Both the position numbers and the translations under genes were made by a program. The notes below the pieces were generated by a model that was not told the origin of the DNA, did no database searches, and saw nothing but the letters and a program-made list of their open reading frames with translations. Of a stretch of DNA of 64,000 bases, positions 51,667 to 61,094 are shown piece after piece; position 1 is the stretch's first letter, and each line of letters starts with the position of its first letter. Source of the DNA: Neorhizobium sp. UBA3556 (GTDB lineage: Bacteria; Pseudomonadota; Alphaproteobacteria; Rhizobiales; Rhizobiaceae). The DNA is taken from positions 620,001-684,000 of the forward strand of contig DFNX01000016.1 of the NCBI GenBank assembly GCA_002376235.1, given 5' to 3'.

Positions 51667-53340
51667 TCAGCCGTTACCCGAAAGAAGGGCTGCTGCCGCC
51701 GCCCTCGCCTCGTCCGTGACCGAAGCCCCTGACAACATGCGGGCGATTTCTTCCGCGCGGTGCGCAGGCTCCATCGTGGCAACCCGGGTTGCAATCTTCT
51801 CGGATCCGTCTGCCGCCGGTCCCTTAGAGATCAGAAGATGCGTCGCCGCGCGCGCTGCCACCTGCGGCGCGTGGGTGACGGAAAGAACCTGAACGGTAGA
51901 CGACAGGCGCTTCAACCGCTGGCCGATGGCATCTGCGACGGCCCCACCAACACCCGTATCGATTTCGTCGAACACCAGCGTCGGTGCCGAACCACGATCC
52001 GCCAACGCCACCTTCAGCGCCAGCAGGAAGCGTGAGAGTTCGCCGCCTGAAGCAACCTTCATGATTGGGCCGGGACGTGTTCCCGGATTGGTCTGCACAT
52101 GGAATTCAACCGTATCAATCCCTTCGACAGCAGCAGCCTCTGGATCGGCCGTCACCTCGATCATGAAGCGCGCGCGCTCCAGCTTCAGCGCCGGCAGTTC
52201 CGCCATGACGGCGGCGGCAAGCGATTCGGCACCAGCCTTGCGCTTCTCCGAAAGGGCCGCAGCGGCGTGATCGAACTCTGTCTTTGCCGCAGCAGCAATC
52301 TTCTCCAACTGCCCGAGCTTTTCCTCGCCCGCATCGAGATCTGCAAGATCGGTCACCATCTTTTCAGCCAGCGCCGGCAGATCGACCACCGCGACGGAAT
52401 ATTTGCGACCCGCCGCACGCAATGCGAACAGACGTTCTTCAACACGCTCCAGCTCACGCGGATCGAACTCGGTGCGCCGAAGCGCAGCCTCGACTTCCAT
52501 CTGCGCATTTGAGAGGTGATTGAGTGCCTGATCCAGCAGCTCGACCGTCTCTTCCAGCAGTCCCGGAGCTTCATGGCTCTTGCGCTCCAGGCGGCGCACC
52601 ATCGATGCGATCATCGGAACCGGCGAAGCATTGCCGTTGAGGAATTCCGAAGCCTCGGAAATGTCACCGGCGATTCGCTCGGATTTCTGCATCTTCGAGC
52701 GCTGTTCGGCGAGTTCGTCCTCTTCGCCGTCACGCGGAGAAAGCGCTTCCAGTTCTTCGACCGAAGCACGGATATAATCGGCTTCGCGGGCAGCAGCCTC
52801 CACCTTGGCGCGATGAGCCTTGAAGGCACGCTCAGCATCCCGCCATGCGCGACAGAGCGCGCCAACTTGCAGCACCTCTTCAGACAAGCCTGCAAAGGCA
52901 TCGAGCAGCATGCGGTGGGCATTGGTATCGATCAGGGCGCGGTCGTCATGCTGTCCGTGGATTTCCACGAGCACCTGACCGACCTGGCGCATCAGCTGCA
53001 CGCTGACCGGTTGATCGTTGATCGAAGCACGCGTGCGACCATCCGCCGACTGAATGCGCCGAAAGATCAGATCGCCATCGTCATCGATGCCGTTTTCCTT
53101 GAGAAGTTTTCGTGCTGCGTGTTGTCCGGGCACGTCGAAGACGGCAGTCACCTGCCCCTTGTCTTCGCCATGGCGCACGAGGCCGCCGTCACCACGGCCG
53201 CCGAGAGCCAGCGAAAGACTGTCGAGCAGAATGGATTTGCCGGCGCCTGTTTCGCCCGTCAGCACAGAGAGCCCGGCCTCGAAACCGAGATCTAGCCGCT
53301 CGATCAGAACGATATCGCGGATCGACAACTGGATCAGCAT
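51667..53340 (-). CDS. recN: DNA repair protein RecN
   Basis: A 557-residue SMC-like ATPase acting on double-strand breaks. Walker A is GETGAGKSILLDSL near residue 31. Two coiled-coil arms (about 150-370) carry Glu/Arg/Ala heptads. The signature LSRFLLALK and Walker B LVFDEIDTGVGG follow, then VLSVTHAPQVAARA. The ATG at 53340 is 27 bases downstream of the bamD stop, so the two form an operon. Confidence 0.96.
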   Translation of the reverse strand: MLIQLSIRDIVLIERLDLGFEAGLSVLTGETGAGKSILLDSLSLALGGRGDGGLVRHGEDKGQVTAVFDVPGQHAARKLLKENGIDDDGDLIFRRIQSADGRTRASINDQPVSVQLMRQVGQVLVEIHGQHDDRALIDTNAHRMLLDAFAGLSEEVLQVGALCRAWRDAERAFKAHRAKVEAAAREADYIRASVEELEALSPRDGEEDELAEQRSKMQKSERIAGDISEASEFLNGNASPVPMIASMVRRLERKSHEAPGLLEETVELLDQALNHLSNAQMEVEAALRRTEFDPRELERVEERLFALRAAGRKYSVAVVDLPALAEKMVTDLADLDAGEEKLGQLEKIAAAAKTEFDHAAAALSEKRKAGAESLAAAVMAELPALKLERARFMIEVTADPEAAAVEGIDTVEFHVQTNPGTRPGPIMKVASGGELSRFLLALKVALADRGSAPTLVFDEIDTGVGGAVADAIGQRLKRLSSTVQVLSVTHAPQVAARAATHLLISKGPAADGSEKIATRVATMEPAHRAEEIARMLSGASVTDEARAAAAALLSGNG

Positions 53341-53367
53341 GTGGCCTCGTTAATGACCTGTGGTCTC

Positions 53368-54210
53368 TCAGGCGCCGATGAGCTTTGCGCCGGCGCGCGA
53401 GATCCATGATCCCTTGTTTTCACGCGGCTCGACACCACCGGAATGCAGCAACTTGTAGCTATCGGCATACCACTGGCTGTCCGGATAATTCCGTCCAAGC
53501 ACTGCCGCAGCCGTCTGTGCCTCTTCCACGATACCCATACGGTAATAGGTCTCGGTCAGACGCGCCAAAGCCTCTTCCACCTGGTTGGTGTTGGGATAGG
53601 TTTCGACAACGTTGCGGAAGCGCTGGATAGCGGCAAGGTATTCCTTCCGCTCGAGATAATAGCGGCCGATCTGCATTTCCTTGCCGGCGAGCTGGTCGCG
53701 GGCGAATCGAATCTTGGCCTGCGCATCCTCGACATATTCCGAATCCGGATAGTCTTTGACGACGATGCTCATGGCCGCAATCGTATTCCCCGCAGCCTTC
53801 TGGTCCTGCGTCACGTCGGAAATCTGCTTCGAATAGCTCAAACCGACCAGATACTGGACATAGGCCGAATCCTGCGATTTCGGATATTGCTTGAGATAAC
53901 GGTTGCCGACAGAGATCGCATCGTCGTTACGGCCCATGCGCTGCTTCACGAACGTACTCATCACAAGCGCCTTGCGGCCCCATTCCGTGAATGGGTTCTG
54001 CTTGTCGATGGCGTCGAACTTGCGCCCTGCTTCGCCCATGTTGCCGGCCTTCATATTGGCCAGGCCCTGATTGTACAGCGTCTCGGGAGACTCGGCTTCG
54101 AAGCCCAGCTTCGTGATGTCGATGTCCTTGTCGGACTGGCAAGCAGCCAAACCAACACTTGTCCCGATGAGTGCAACCGCCAGGAGGCCGATCCTCGTCA
54201 AGCTACGCAT
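53368..54210 (-). CDS. bamD: Outer-membrane assembly lipoprotein BamD
   Basis: A 280-residue lipoprotein of the BAM complex that inserts beta-barrel proteins. The lipobox is LAAC at about residues 18-21 when translation starts at the ATG at 54210; an ATG at 54234 would add 8 residues including acidic ones before the signal. TPR-like repeats follow (LYNQGLANMKAGNMGEAGRKFDAI, then YYLERKEYLAAIQRFRNVVETYP). The C-terminus ends GAKLIGA. It is followed by recN. Confidence 0.93.
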   Translation of the reverse strand: MRSLTRIGLLAVALIGTSVGLAACQSDKDIDITKLGFEAESPETLYNQGLANMKAGNMGEAGRKFDAIDKQNPFTEWGRKALVMSTFVKQRMGRNDDAISVGNRYLKQYPKSQDSAYVQYLVGLSYSKQISDVTQDQKAAGNTIAAMSIVVKDYPDSEYVEDAQAKIRFARDQLAGKEMQIGRYYLERKEYLAAIQRFRNVVETYPNTNQVEEALARLTETYYRMGIVEEAQTAAAVLGRNYPDSQWYADSYKLLHSGGVEPRENKGSWISRAGAKLIGA

Positions 54211-54374
54211 TTCTACAGACTTTCCATCAGCCATCCGACAGTCCCTGATCGTCCCGCATGAAACCACTCGTACCCAGCGGCGTACTAGCCATAAAAGCAT
54301 GGCTAGGGCAACGCAATGGGTCTGCATTAATGCATTTTTGTGGCGAGCCCACCGGGCAAGTGCCTTTTATGAAA

Positions 54375-54403
54375 AGAAAAAGGCCGTTCCTTGCGGAACG
54401 GCC
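54375..54403 (-). terminator. Terminator after lpxC
   Basis: On the minus strand GGCCGTTCC, loop GCAA, GGAACGGCC, then TTTTTC. It stands about 25 bases after the lpxC stop and separates it from bamD. Confidence 0.92.
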
Positions 54404-54425
54404 AGTCTGATGGAGATCAGAATAT

Positions 54426-55385
54426 TCAAGCAAACCAGGGAGCACATTCCGTCACGTTGACGGGTACGAATTCACCTGCGCGAACGCGGCTTGCGACAGA
54501 GGAAGGAGCTTCGACAACTTCATAGGCAGTCGGATCACTCAGCAGGGCCTTCAACGCATTCGCATTCATCTTGTGCCCACCGCGATACGAGCGGTAGCAG
54601 CCGATAAACTGTGCGCCTGCAAGGGCCAAATCGCCCACGGCATCCAGCGTCTTGTGACGAACGAACTCATCCTTGGCGTAACGCAGACCTTCGACATTCA
54701 CGACCGTTTCGTCATCGGAAATGACGACCGAGTTCTCCAGCGATGACCCAAGCGCATAACCCGCCGCCCACAAACGCTCGACATCACGCATGAAACCGAA
54801 AGTACGGGCGCGCGAAAGCTCTGCCTTGAAGGTCGAAGCCGTCAGGTCACCCTTCCAGCTCTGCCGTCCGATAAGTGCAGACGGGAAATCGATCTCGACC
54901 TCGAATCGCGTTCCGTCATACGGCCGGAACTCAGACCAGGATGCGCCCGATTCGATTCGCACCGGCTTCACGACGCGGATGTAGCGCCGCTTGATCCCCA
55001 GATTGACCGTGCCGACCTGCTCGATCGCTTCGATGAACGGATAGGAACTGCCGTCCATGATCGGCATCTCTGCGCCATCGACTTCAACGATGATGTTATC
55101 GATGCCCATGGCATAGAGAGCCGCCATCACATGCTCGATGGTCGCAACCCACTTGGCCGGCGATACGCCGAGCACCGTGCAGAGATCGGTCGGACCGACC
55201 TGCGATGAGACGGCACGATATTCGGCAGACGTTCCATCTTCGAGGTTACGACTGAAAACGATACCCGTATCTGCTTCTGCCGGCTGGAAGGTGATCATTA
55301 CCGGCGCTCCAGAATGAACACCGATGCCGCTCAACGTAACCGGAGCCGCAATCGTTGCCTGAAATCCGAGCAATCCAATGGTCAT
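54426..55385 (-). CDS. lpxC: UDP-3-O-acyl-N-acetylglucosamine deacetylase
   Basis: A 319-residue zinc amidase and the first committed step of lipid A synthesis. Zinc and catalytic residues are in ATIEHVMAALYAMG (His), RHKTLDAVGDLALAG (His, Asp) and RGGHKMNANALKALL (catalytic His). The N-terminus begins FQATIAAPVTLSGIGVHSG, the family pattern. The gene follows ftsZ, with a terminator and 300 bases between, and so has its own promoter. Confidence 0.97.
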   Translation of the reverse strand: MTIGLLGFQATIAAPVTLSGIGVHSGAPVMITFQPAEADTGIVFSRNLEDGTSAEYRAVSSQVGPTDLCTVLGVSPAKWVATIEHVMAALYAMGIDNIIVEVDGAEMPIMDGSSYPFIEAIEQVGTVNLGIKRRYIRVVKPVRIESGASWSEFRPYDGTRFEVEIDFPSALIGRQSWKGDLTASTFKAELSRARTFGFMRDVERLWAAGYALGSSLENSVVISDDETVVNVEGLRYAKDEFVRHKTLDAVGDLALAGAQFIGCYRSYRGGHKMNANALKALLSDPTAYEVVEAPSSVASRVRAGEFVPVNVTECAPWFA

Positions 55386-55633
55386 TAACGTAAGCCTTCT
55401 TTATTCCTCGTACCCGTGATCAGCAGGCCCGCATTCGCATTCGGTTGAAACGACAGTCGAAGTTCCAACTCCGTCAGCGTTCTAAATACGCATGCTCTAC
55501 GCTCATTCCAAATCACTGTTCGTTTCGGATTGTTACGGTTTTCTAACAACGTCACCATCCCCTGCCAGCGCGCAATTACCAACGCGTAAACATCTGATCG
55601 AAAACGCTATTTTTCCACACACAGCAAAATGAA
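55386..55633. other. lpxC upstream region, no gene seen
   Basis: Together with the ftsZ terminator this makes a 308-base gap between lpxC and ftsZ. It must hold the lpxC promoter. I see no coding ORF; short AT-rich stretches around 55490-55560 could be promoter elements, but I cannot fix the boxes. Confidence 0.45.
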
Positions 55634-55670
55634 TCAAAAGAGGCCCGGATGATGATCACCCGGGCCTCTT
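55634..55670 (-). terminator. Terminator after ftsZ
   Basis: AAGAGGCCCGG at 55638-55648 and CCGGGCCTCTT at 55660-55670 form an 11-bp stem. On the minus strand it is followed by TTTTG. It ends the ddl-ftsQ-ftsA-ftsZ transcript. Confidence 0.9.
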
Positions 55671-55693
55671 CAACTTTCTTATACGCCGTTAAC

Positions 55694-57445
55694 TCAGTTC
55701 GATTGGCGGCGCAGGAAGGCCGGAATTTCGAGCTGGTCATCCTCGTGGCTCGCCTGCGGAGCGACACGACCGCGATCATCGAGATTGCCGCGACGCGGAG
55801 CATAAAGGCTGGCTTCAGCCGAAAGCGGGCGACGCTGCGGAGCCGGTGCAGAGGTCGTCATGTCCGACTGAACGTGTTCTTCCTCTTCCCGACGACCGAG
55901 CGAATTGGTGATCCGCTTCAGGAGACCCATCGGACCACGTTCTTCCTGCGCATGGCTAACAGGCTGAGCGCGATGTTCCATTTCAGCCTTCACCACCGGC
56001 GGAAAGTCTTCGACCTTCGGCATGCGAACCGGCTCCATGACAGGTTCGCGATGGATCGGCTCATGCTGAACCGGCTGTGCCATACGCGGAGCCGGCTGGC
56101 TCATGACCGGCGCAGGTGCAGCCGGCTGATGATAAACCGGAGCGGGCTGAGGAGCCGGCTGTACCGGACGACTCATGACCGGAGCGGGAGCCGGAGTTTC
56201 TACCGGAGCGGCTGCAAAGATACGGCTCTGCGGGCGAAACTCTTCCTGCTGCGGCTGCGGAGCCGGAGCAACAGGCGTCGGGATGGCCAGAACCTGTTCC
56301 ATTTCGGTTTCTGCCTGACGAATGGTTTCAGCGATCGGGTCGGCAGGCTGCGGTGCCTGAGGGGCCTGCATCATGACAGGCTGAGCTGCGGCCGGAGCCG
56401 GAGCAACGGCCGCGGAAGGACGGATAATCGGCTTCTGCGCAGCGCGCATTTCAGCGGCACGCAGGTCGACTTCGCCATGAGCGCGATCGATACCGGTTGC
56501 AACGACGGAGACGCGGATCAGGCCTTCAAGCGCTTCGTCGAAGGTTGCGCCGAGAATGATGTTGGCATCCGGATCGACTTCTTCGCGAATGCGGGTTGCC
56601 GCTTCGTCGACTTCGAAGAGCGTGAGGTCGCGACCGCCGGTGATGGAGATCAAGAGGCCCTGAGCGCCCTTCATCGAGGTTTCGTCGAGCAGCGGGTTTG
56701 CGATTGCAGCTTCGGCAGCCTGCAGGGCGCGGCCAGAACCGGAAGCTTCGCCGGTGCCCATCATTGCACGGCCCATCTCGCGCATGACGGAGCGAACGTC
56801 AGCGAAGTCGAGGTTGATCAGGCCTTCCTTGACCATCAGGTCGGTGATGCAGGCAACGCCCGAGTAGAGAACCTGGTCGGCCATCGCGAATGCGTCGGCA
56901 AAGGTCGTCTTGTCGTTGGCGATGCGGAACAGGTTCTGGTTCGGAATGACGATCAGCGTATCGACCGACTTCTGCAGTTCCTGGATACCCTGCTCGGCCA
57001 GACGCATACGGCGACCGCCTTCGAAGTGGAACGGCTTGGTGACGACGCCAACGGTCAGGATACCCTTGTTACGGGCGGCCTGCGCGACAACCGGAGCAGC
57101 ACCGGTGCCGGTACCGCCACCCATGCCCGCGGTAACGAAGCACATGTGGGTGCCGTTGAGGTGATCGATGATTTCGTCGAGGCATTCTTCGGCGGCAGCG
57201 CGGCCGACTTCCGGCTGCGATCCGGCGCCGAGACCTTCGGTGACCTGCACACCCATCTGGATGATGCGCTCGGCCTTGGTCATGGTCAAAGCCTGGGCAT
57301 CGGTATTGGCAACGACGAAATCGACGCCTTCGAGCCCGGCAGTGATCATGTTGTTGACGGCGTTACCACCGCCGCCACCCACGCCGAAAACAGTGATCCG
57401 AGGCTTCAGCTCGGTGATGTCAGGCTTCTGCAGCTTGATCGTCAT
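55694..57445 (-). CDS. ftsZ: Cell-division tubulin homologue FtsZ
   Basis: A 583-residue GTPase that forms the division ring. The nucleotide loop GVGGGGGNAVNN is at residues 21-32, the tubulin signature GGGTGTG is at 109-115, and the T7 loop is NLDFADVRSVM. The globular part ends near residue 325; then comes a linker of about 240 residues rich in Pro, Ala and Gln, and the C-terminal peptide DDQLEIPAFLRRQ that binds FtsA. The length is that of rhizobial FtsZ. The ATG at 57445 has AAGGAAAAGG upstream; a longer open frame to 57556 overlaps the ftsA end. Confidence 0.97.
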   Translation of the reverse strand: MTIKLQKPDITELKPRITVFGVGGGGGNAVNNMITAGLEGVDFVVANTDAQALTMTKAERIIQMGVQVTEGLGAGSQPEVGRAAAEECLDEIIDHLNGTHMCFVTAGMGGGTGTGAAPVVAQAARNKGILTVGVVTKPFHFEGGRRMRLAEQGIQELQKSVDTLIVIPNQNLFRIANDKTTFADAFAMADQVLYSGVACITDLMVKEGLINLDFADVRSVMREMGRAMMGTGEASGSGRALQAAEAAIANPLLDETSMKGAQGLLISITGGRDLTLFEVDEAATRIREEVDPDANIILGATFDEALEGLIRVSVVATGIDRAHGEVDLRAAEMRAAQKPIIRPSAAVAPAPAAAQPVMMQAPQAPQPADPIAETIRQAETEMEQVLAIPTPVAPAPQPQQEEFRPQSRIFAAAPVETPAPAPVMSRPVQPAPQPAPVYHQPAAPAPVMSQPAPRMAQPVQHEPIHREPVMEPVRMPKVEDFPPVVKAEMEHRAQPVSHAQEERGPMGLLKRITNSLGRREEEEHVQSDMTTSAPAPQRRPLSAEASLYAPRRGNLDDRGRVAPQASHEDDQLEIPAFLRRQSN

Positions 57446-57534
57446 TGTACCTTTTCCTTCTGCTTTTGGTCGCGTCGCCGAGCTGACCAATTCTTTTCCA
57501 ATTCGCTTTGACAGGTCAGGGGCTGTCTTCCCTG

Positions 57535-58866
57535 TCAAAAACTCTCTTTCAGCCACTGTCCCATGCGGGCCAAACGACCGGTTCCGTTGCCGAACGAGCC
57601 TATGAGGCCGCTCTGCGAGGCATGCGCTTCCATATCCGCCACCTGCGGATAGATGATCAGTCCCACTGCGGTGGAGAACGCCGGGCCCTTGGCTGCCGCC
57701 GGAAGACCGGAGACCCCCATCGGACGACCGATGCGAACATTGCGGGCAAGAATCCGCCGTGCCGTTTCCGGCAGGCCGGTCAGCTGGCTGGCGCCACCCG
57801 TCAAGACGACACGCTTTCCGACGATCGGGCTGAAACCCGATTTCTGGATGCGGTCACGAATAAGCTCCAGCGTCTCTTCGATGCGGGCGCCAACGATACG
57901 GGTAACCAGCGAGCGCGGCACCTGGGTCGGCTGATCGCGATCATCCTCGCCGATCGGCGGTACGGAGATCACGTCACGTTCATCGCCACCATTGGCGAGT
58001 GCCGAACCATGTACGACTTTCATGCGCTCGGCATCTTCTATCCGAGTCGATAGGCCTCGCGCCAGATCAGTTGTGACATGATGGCCACCAAGACCGATTG
58101 CGTCCGTGTGAACGAGTTTGCCTTCGCAGAAAACGGAGATCGTCGTCGTCCCACCGCCCATGTCGATTGCAGCGCAGCCGAGTTCGACCTCATCGTCGAC
58201 GAGGGCTGCAAGACCGCTGGCATAAGGCGTCGCAACCATGCCCTCGACCGAAAGATGCGCGCGATTGACGCAAAGCTCGAGGTTCTTCAGCGTGATGCGC
58301 TCAGCCGTCACAAAATGCATATCGACGCCGAGTTCATCGCCATACATCGACAGCGGATCGCGAATGCCGCGCTCCCCATCCAGCGAAAAGCCTGTCGGCA
58401 GCGAGTGCAGGATGGCGCGATCGTGACGCTGCGACTGATTGCTTGCAGCCACCAGAACCTTGCGAAGATCGGAATTCTCGACTTCCTGGCCGCCCAGATC
58501 GATGGTCGCGGTATAAACATCGCTTGCCAAACGACCGGCGGAAACGTTGACGATCAGGCTATCGACCGTCAGACCGGCCATACGTTCGGCAGCATCGACA
58601 GCCAGACGGATAACGCTTTCGGCAGCGTCGAGATCGGCGATAACGCCCGACTTCACGCCGCGCGAACGCTGATGGCCGATACCGATGATCTCAATGTGAT
58701 GCGTGCGACCGGGAAGGATCTGGCTTTCCTGGCGCGGAGTAAGGCGCGCGATCATGCACACGACCTTGGTCGATCCGATATCCAGAACCGACACGACGTG
58801 GCTGCGCTTCGATGACAGGGGCTTCATACGTGGCATACCGAATTGGGAGGAACCGAACATACTCAC
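57535..58866 (-). CDS. ftsA: Cell-division protein FtsA
   Basis: A 443-residue actin-like membrane tether for FtsZ. The phosphate-1 region is VLDIGSTKVVCMIARL, phosphate-2 is CAAIDMGGGTTTISVF, and the adenosine motif is KRVVLTGGASQLTGL. The C-terminal amphipathic helix (RMGQWLKESF) anchors it to the membrane. I take GTG at 58866, because GGAG stands 7 bases upstream and the codon overlaps the ftsQ stop (GTGA); an ATG follows 2 codons later. Confidence 0.95.
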   Translation of the reverse strand: MSMFGSSQFGMPRMKPLSSKRSHVVSVLDIGSTKVVCMIARLTPRQESQILPGRTHHIEIIGIGHQRSRGVKSGVIADLDAAESVIRLAVDAAERMAGLTVDSLIVNVSAGRLASDVYTATIDLGGQEVENSDLRKVLVAASNQSQRHDRAILHSLPTGFSLDGERGIRDPLSMYGDELGVDMHFVTAERITLKNLELCVNRAHLSVEGMVATPYASGLAALVDDEVELGCAAIDMGGGTTTISVFCEGKLVHTDAIGLGGHHVTTDLARGLSTRIEDAERMKVVHGSALANGGDERDVISVPPIGEDDRDQPTQVPRSLVTRIVGARIEETLELIRDRIQKSGFSPIVGKRVVLTGGASQLTGLPETARRILARNVRIGRPMGVSGLPAAAKGPAFSTAVGLIIYPQVADMEAHASQSGLIGSFGNGTGRLARMGQWLKESF

Positions 58867-59795
58867 GATTTCGCTCCAGCTTTTTTGAGAGCCTTGGTGC
58901 GAGCATCGAGCGCTTGCTCGCGACGCTCCACCGCAGCCGAAGTCAATTGAATGGTTGTGCGATCTTCAAGGCGAAGGTCGACCGCAGCGATATCGCGCTC
59001 AAGTACGCCCTGCTCTTTTTCGAGCTTCGACAGCAGAGCAAGAGCGGATGAGATCTTCTCTTCCGGCAGCTTGAGAACGATGCCGTTATCGACATGCAAA
59101 TCCCAACGACGGCTGGAAACACGAACATAGGCCCGCACGCGGCTTGCTATCTCGGGCCACTTGTCCATTTCCTGCGCGAAAGATGCGGCTGCAACTTCCG
59201 CATCACGACCGACGAAAAGCGGCAGCGACGCAAACTTGTTATCTTTGAGCGGAGCGATAACCGAGCCGTTCTTTTCGATCAGTGAGAGTTCGGAGCCATG
59301 CTGCCAGATGGCGAAAGCCTTGCGCTCCTTGAGCATGACCTCAATCGTGCGCGGATAGACCTTGCGAACTTCAGCATATTCGACCCAGGGCAGTTCCGAC
59401 AGCTTGCGCCGTGCAGCATCGATATCCAACGCGACCAGCGACGTCGTACCGTCGAGACCGAGAAGCTGGAGAATGTCGATTTCCGAAGTCTGATCGTTGC
59501 CCGAAACCCGCACGTCTTCAATCGCAAAACCGACTGCAGCAGTGGTGGACTGAGCAACAACATAACCATGCCCGCCGAGGGACATCCCATAGAGACCGAC
59601 TGCAGCAAAGAATGCGAATGCCGAAATTGTGCCTGCATGTGGTGGAATATCAATTCTGCCGGTGGCAAGACTGACGGCGAAGCGCACGGCGCGACGCAGC
59701 GGGCGCGGCAAGACGCGACGATCGTCCGCCCCAGCAACACCCGGAGCCGCGCGACGATGCGATCCACCAGCCATTTTGCCGATCACCGTAGACAA
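58863..59795 (-). CDS. ftsQ: Cell-division protein FtsQ
   Basis: A 310-residue bitopic divisome protein. A basic cytoplasmic tail leads to a transmembrane helix (about residues 58-75, ISAFAFFAAVGLYGMSL), then the POTRA domain (IEDVRVSGNDQTSEIDILQLLGL, LPWVEYAEVRKVYPRTIEVMLKER) and the beta domain. The frame starts at TTG 59795, with GGAGG 7 bases upstream; a GTG at 59786 overlapping the ddl stop is the alternative. Confidence 0.93.
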   Translation of the reverse strand: MSTVIGKMAGGSHRRAAPGVAGADDRRVLPRPLRRAVRFAVSLATGRIDIPPHAGTISAFAFFAAVGLYGMSLGGHGYVVAQSTTAAVGFAIEDVRVSGNDQTSEIDILQLLGLDGTTSLVALDIDAARRKLSELPWVEYAEVRKVYPRTIEVMLKERKAFAIWQHGSELSLIEKNGSVIAPLKDNKFASLPLFVGRDAEVAAASFAQEMDKWPEIASRVRAYVRVSSRRWDLHVDNGIVLKLPEEKISSALALLSKLEKEQGVLERDIAAVDLRLEDRTTIQLTSAAVERREQALDARTKALKKAGAKS

Positions 59796-60709
59796 GAAGC
59801 ATCCTCCACCATCCAGCGAACAAGCTCACCAAAGGAACAACCTGCGTGAGCAGCCATTTCAGGCACGAGGGACGTCGGGGTCATTCCAGGCTGGGTATTC
59901 ACCTCAAGCCAGATAACTTCACCTTCGTCGGAGAACCGGTCATCGAAGCGAAAATCCGAACGACTCACACCGCGGCAACCGACAGCCTCATGTGCCTTGA
60001 CCGCCCATGTTTGTATTTTTTGGTAAATATTCGGTGAAATCTGTGCCGGAATGACATGTTTCGATCCACCAGCGGCATATTTGGCGTCGTAATCATAGAA
60101 GCCCGGACCGGTCGGAACGACCTCCGTTACACCAAGCGCCTGCCCATTCATGACGCCACAGGTCAATTCACGACCATAGACATAACGCTCCACCATAACC
60201 TCATCGCCGTAACGCCATTCGGACGACGTTACGATCTGCGGCGGATGGGACTGATCTTCACGAACGATAACCACACCGAAAGAAGACCCTTCCCGAACTG
60301 GCTTCACAACGTAAGGAGCAGGCATGGGATGAATATTCGTAAATTGCTTACGATCCATCACCAGAGCGTCAGCGACAGGGACACCCGCGGCTTTGACAAC
60401 ATGCTTCGCCTGAGCCTTATCCATAGCCAAAGCCGAGGCAAGCACACCCGAATGCGTGTAGGGAATTTCCAGATATTCGAGGATACCCTGAATCGTCCCA
60501 TCCTCTCCGAATGGACCATGCAGCGCATTGAAGGCCACATCGGGACGGAGTTGAGACAGCACACCACCGACATCACGCGCGACATCAACACGAGTAACGC
60601 GATAACCTTCGTTCTCCAGCGCATCAGCGCAAGCATTGCCGGACGACAGGCTGACAGGCCGTTCGGAAGAAAATCCTCCCATCAAAACAGCCACATGCTT
60701 GCCAGTCAT
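59783..60709 (-). CDS. ddl: D-alanine-D-alanine ligase
   Basis: A 308-residue ATP-grasp enzyme making the D-Ala-D-Ala of peptidoglycan. Family motifs are VAVLMGGFSSERPVSLSSG (N-terminal), HGPFGEDGTIQGILE, PYVVKPVREGSSFGV (ATP loop) and EVNTQPGMTPTSLVPEMA at the C-terminus. The ATG at 60709 has AAGGGGTGAAGG upstream. It heads the ddl-ftsQ-ftsA-ftsZ run; CtrA-like sites lie about 100 bases upstream. Confidence 0.96.
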   Translation of the reverse strand: MTGKHVAVLMGGFSSERPVSLSSGNACADALENEGYRVTRVDVARDVGGVLSQLRPDVAFNALHGPFGEDGTIQGILEYLEIPYTHSGVLASALAMDKAQAKHVVKAAGVPVADALVMDRKQFTNIHPMPAPYVVKPVREGSSFGVVIVREDQSHPPQIVTSSEWRYGDEVMVERYVYGRELTCGVMNGQALGVTEVVPTGPGFYDYDAKYAAGGSKHVIPAQISPNIYQKIQTWAVKAHEAVGCRGVSRSDFRFDDRFSDEGEVIWLEVNTQPGMTPTSLVPEMAAHAGCSFGELVRWMVEDASCLR

Positions 60710-61094
60710 CCTTCACCCCTTGAAAAAGATCAATCTCCGGATTTCGACGCTGCGCCACTCGCTACATCAGCGACTCTCACCGAACCCGTCCCTAATTGGT
60801 GCACTAAAATAGTTAACAAATCGTTTACCTTGCTTAATGAGACCCTCCAACACACTGAAAACATGTAATAAATTTACGAAGCAAATAGTTAACGCGCCAC
60901 TTTAGAACGCGGACTCACCTAGAACCGCAGATCGAGACATGGGCAGCCCTACCCGTCTTATGATTCTCCTCACAGCCCGTTTTTTTTCCATTTATTGCGA
61001 TGCAAAGGGTTTCAGCGGCCATAAAATTACGATACTTCGCATGCCGGCCCTCCCAAGAGCCAATACGGAAAAACTTTTCTGAACTGGAATCAGT
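60710..61094. other. AT-rich divergent promoter region, ddl / MHS transporter
   Basis: A 385-base AT-rich gap between divergent ddl and the transporter gene. It contains the repeated sequence AAATAGTTAAC at 60807-60817 and 60883-60893, a CtrA-like site, and a run of eight T near 60980. No ORF is credible. Confidence 0.65.
60813..60827. promoter_or_regulatory. CtrA-like binding site upstream of ddl-ftsQAZ
   Basis: TTAA at 60813-60816, 7 bases, TTTA at 60824-60827 followed by C. The cell-cycle regulator CtrA binds TTAA-N7-TTAA(C), so this is one mismatch from consensus. A second copy of the flanking half site AAATAGTTAAC lies 76 bases away at 60883-60893. Confidence 0.5.

Noticed and set aside
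55649..57511. 620-codon open frame on the plus strand opposite ftsZ
   Set aside because: It is the antisense shadow of a GC-rich gene. The product is Arg/Leu/His-rich without domains, while the minus strand encodes an unmistakable FtsZ.
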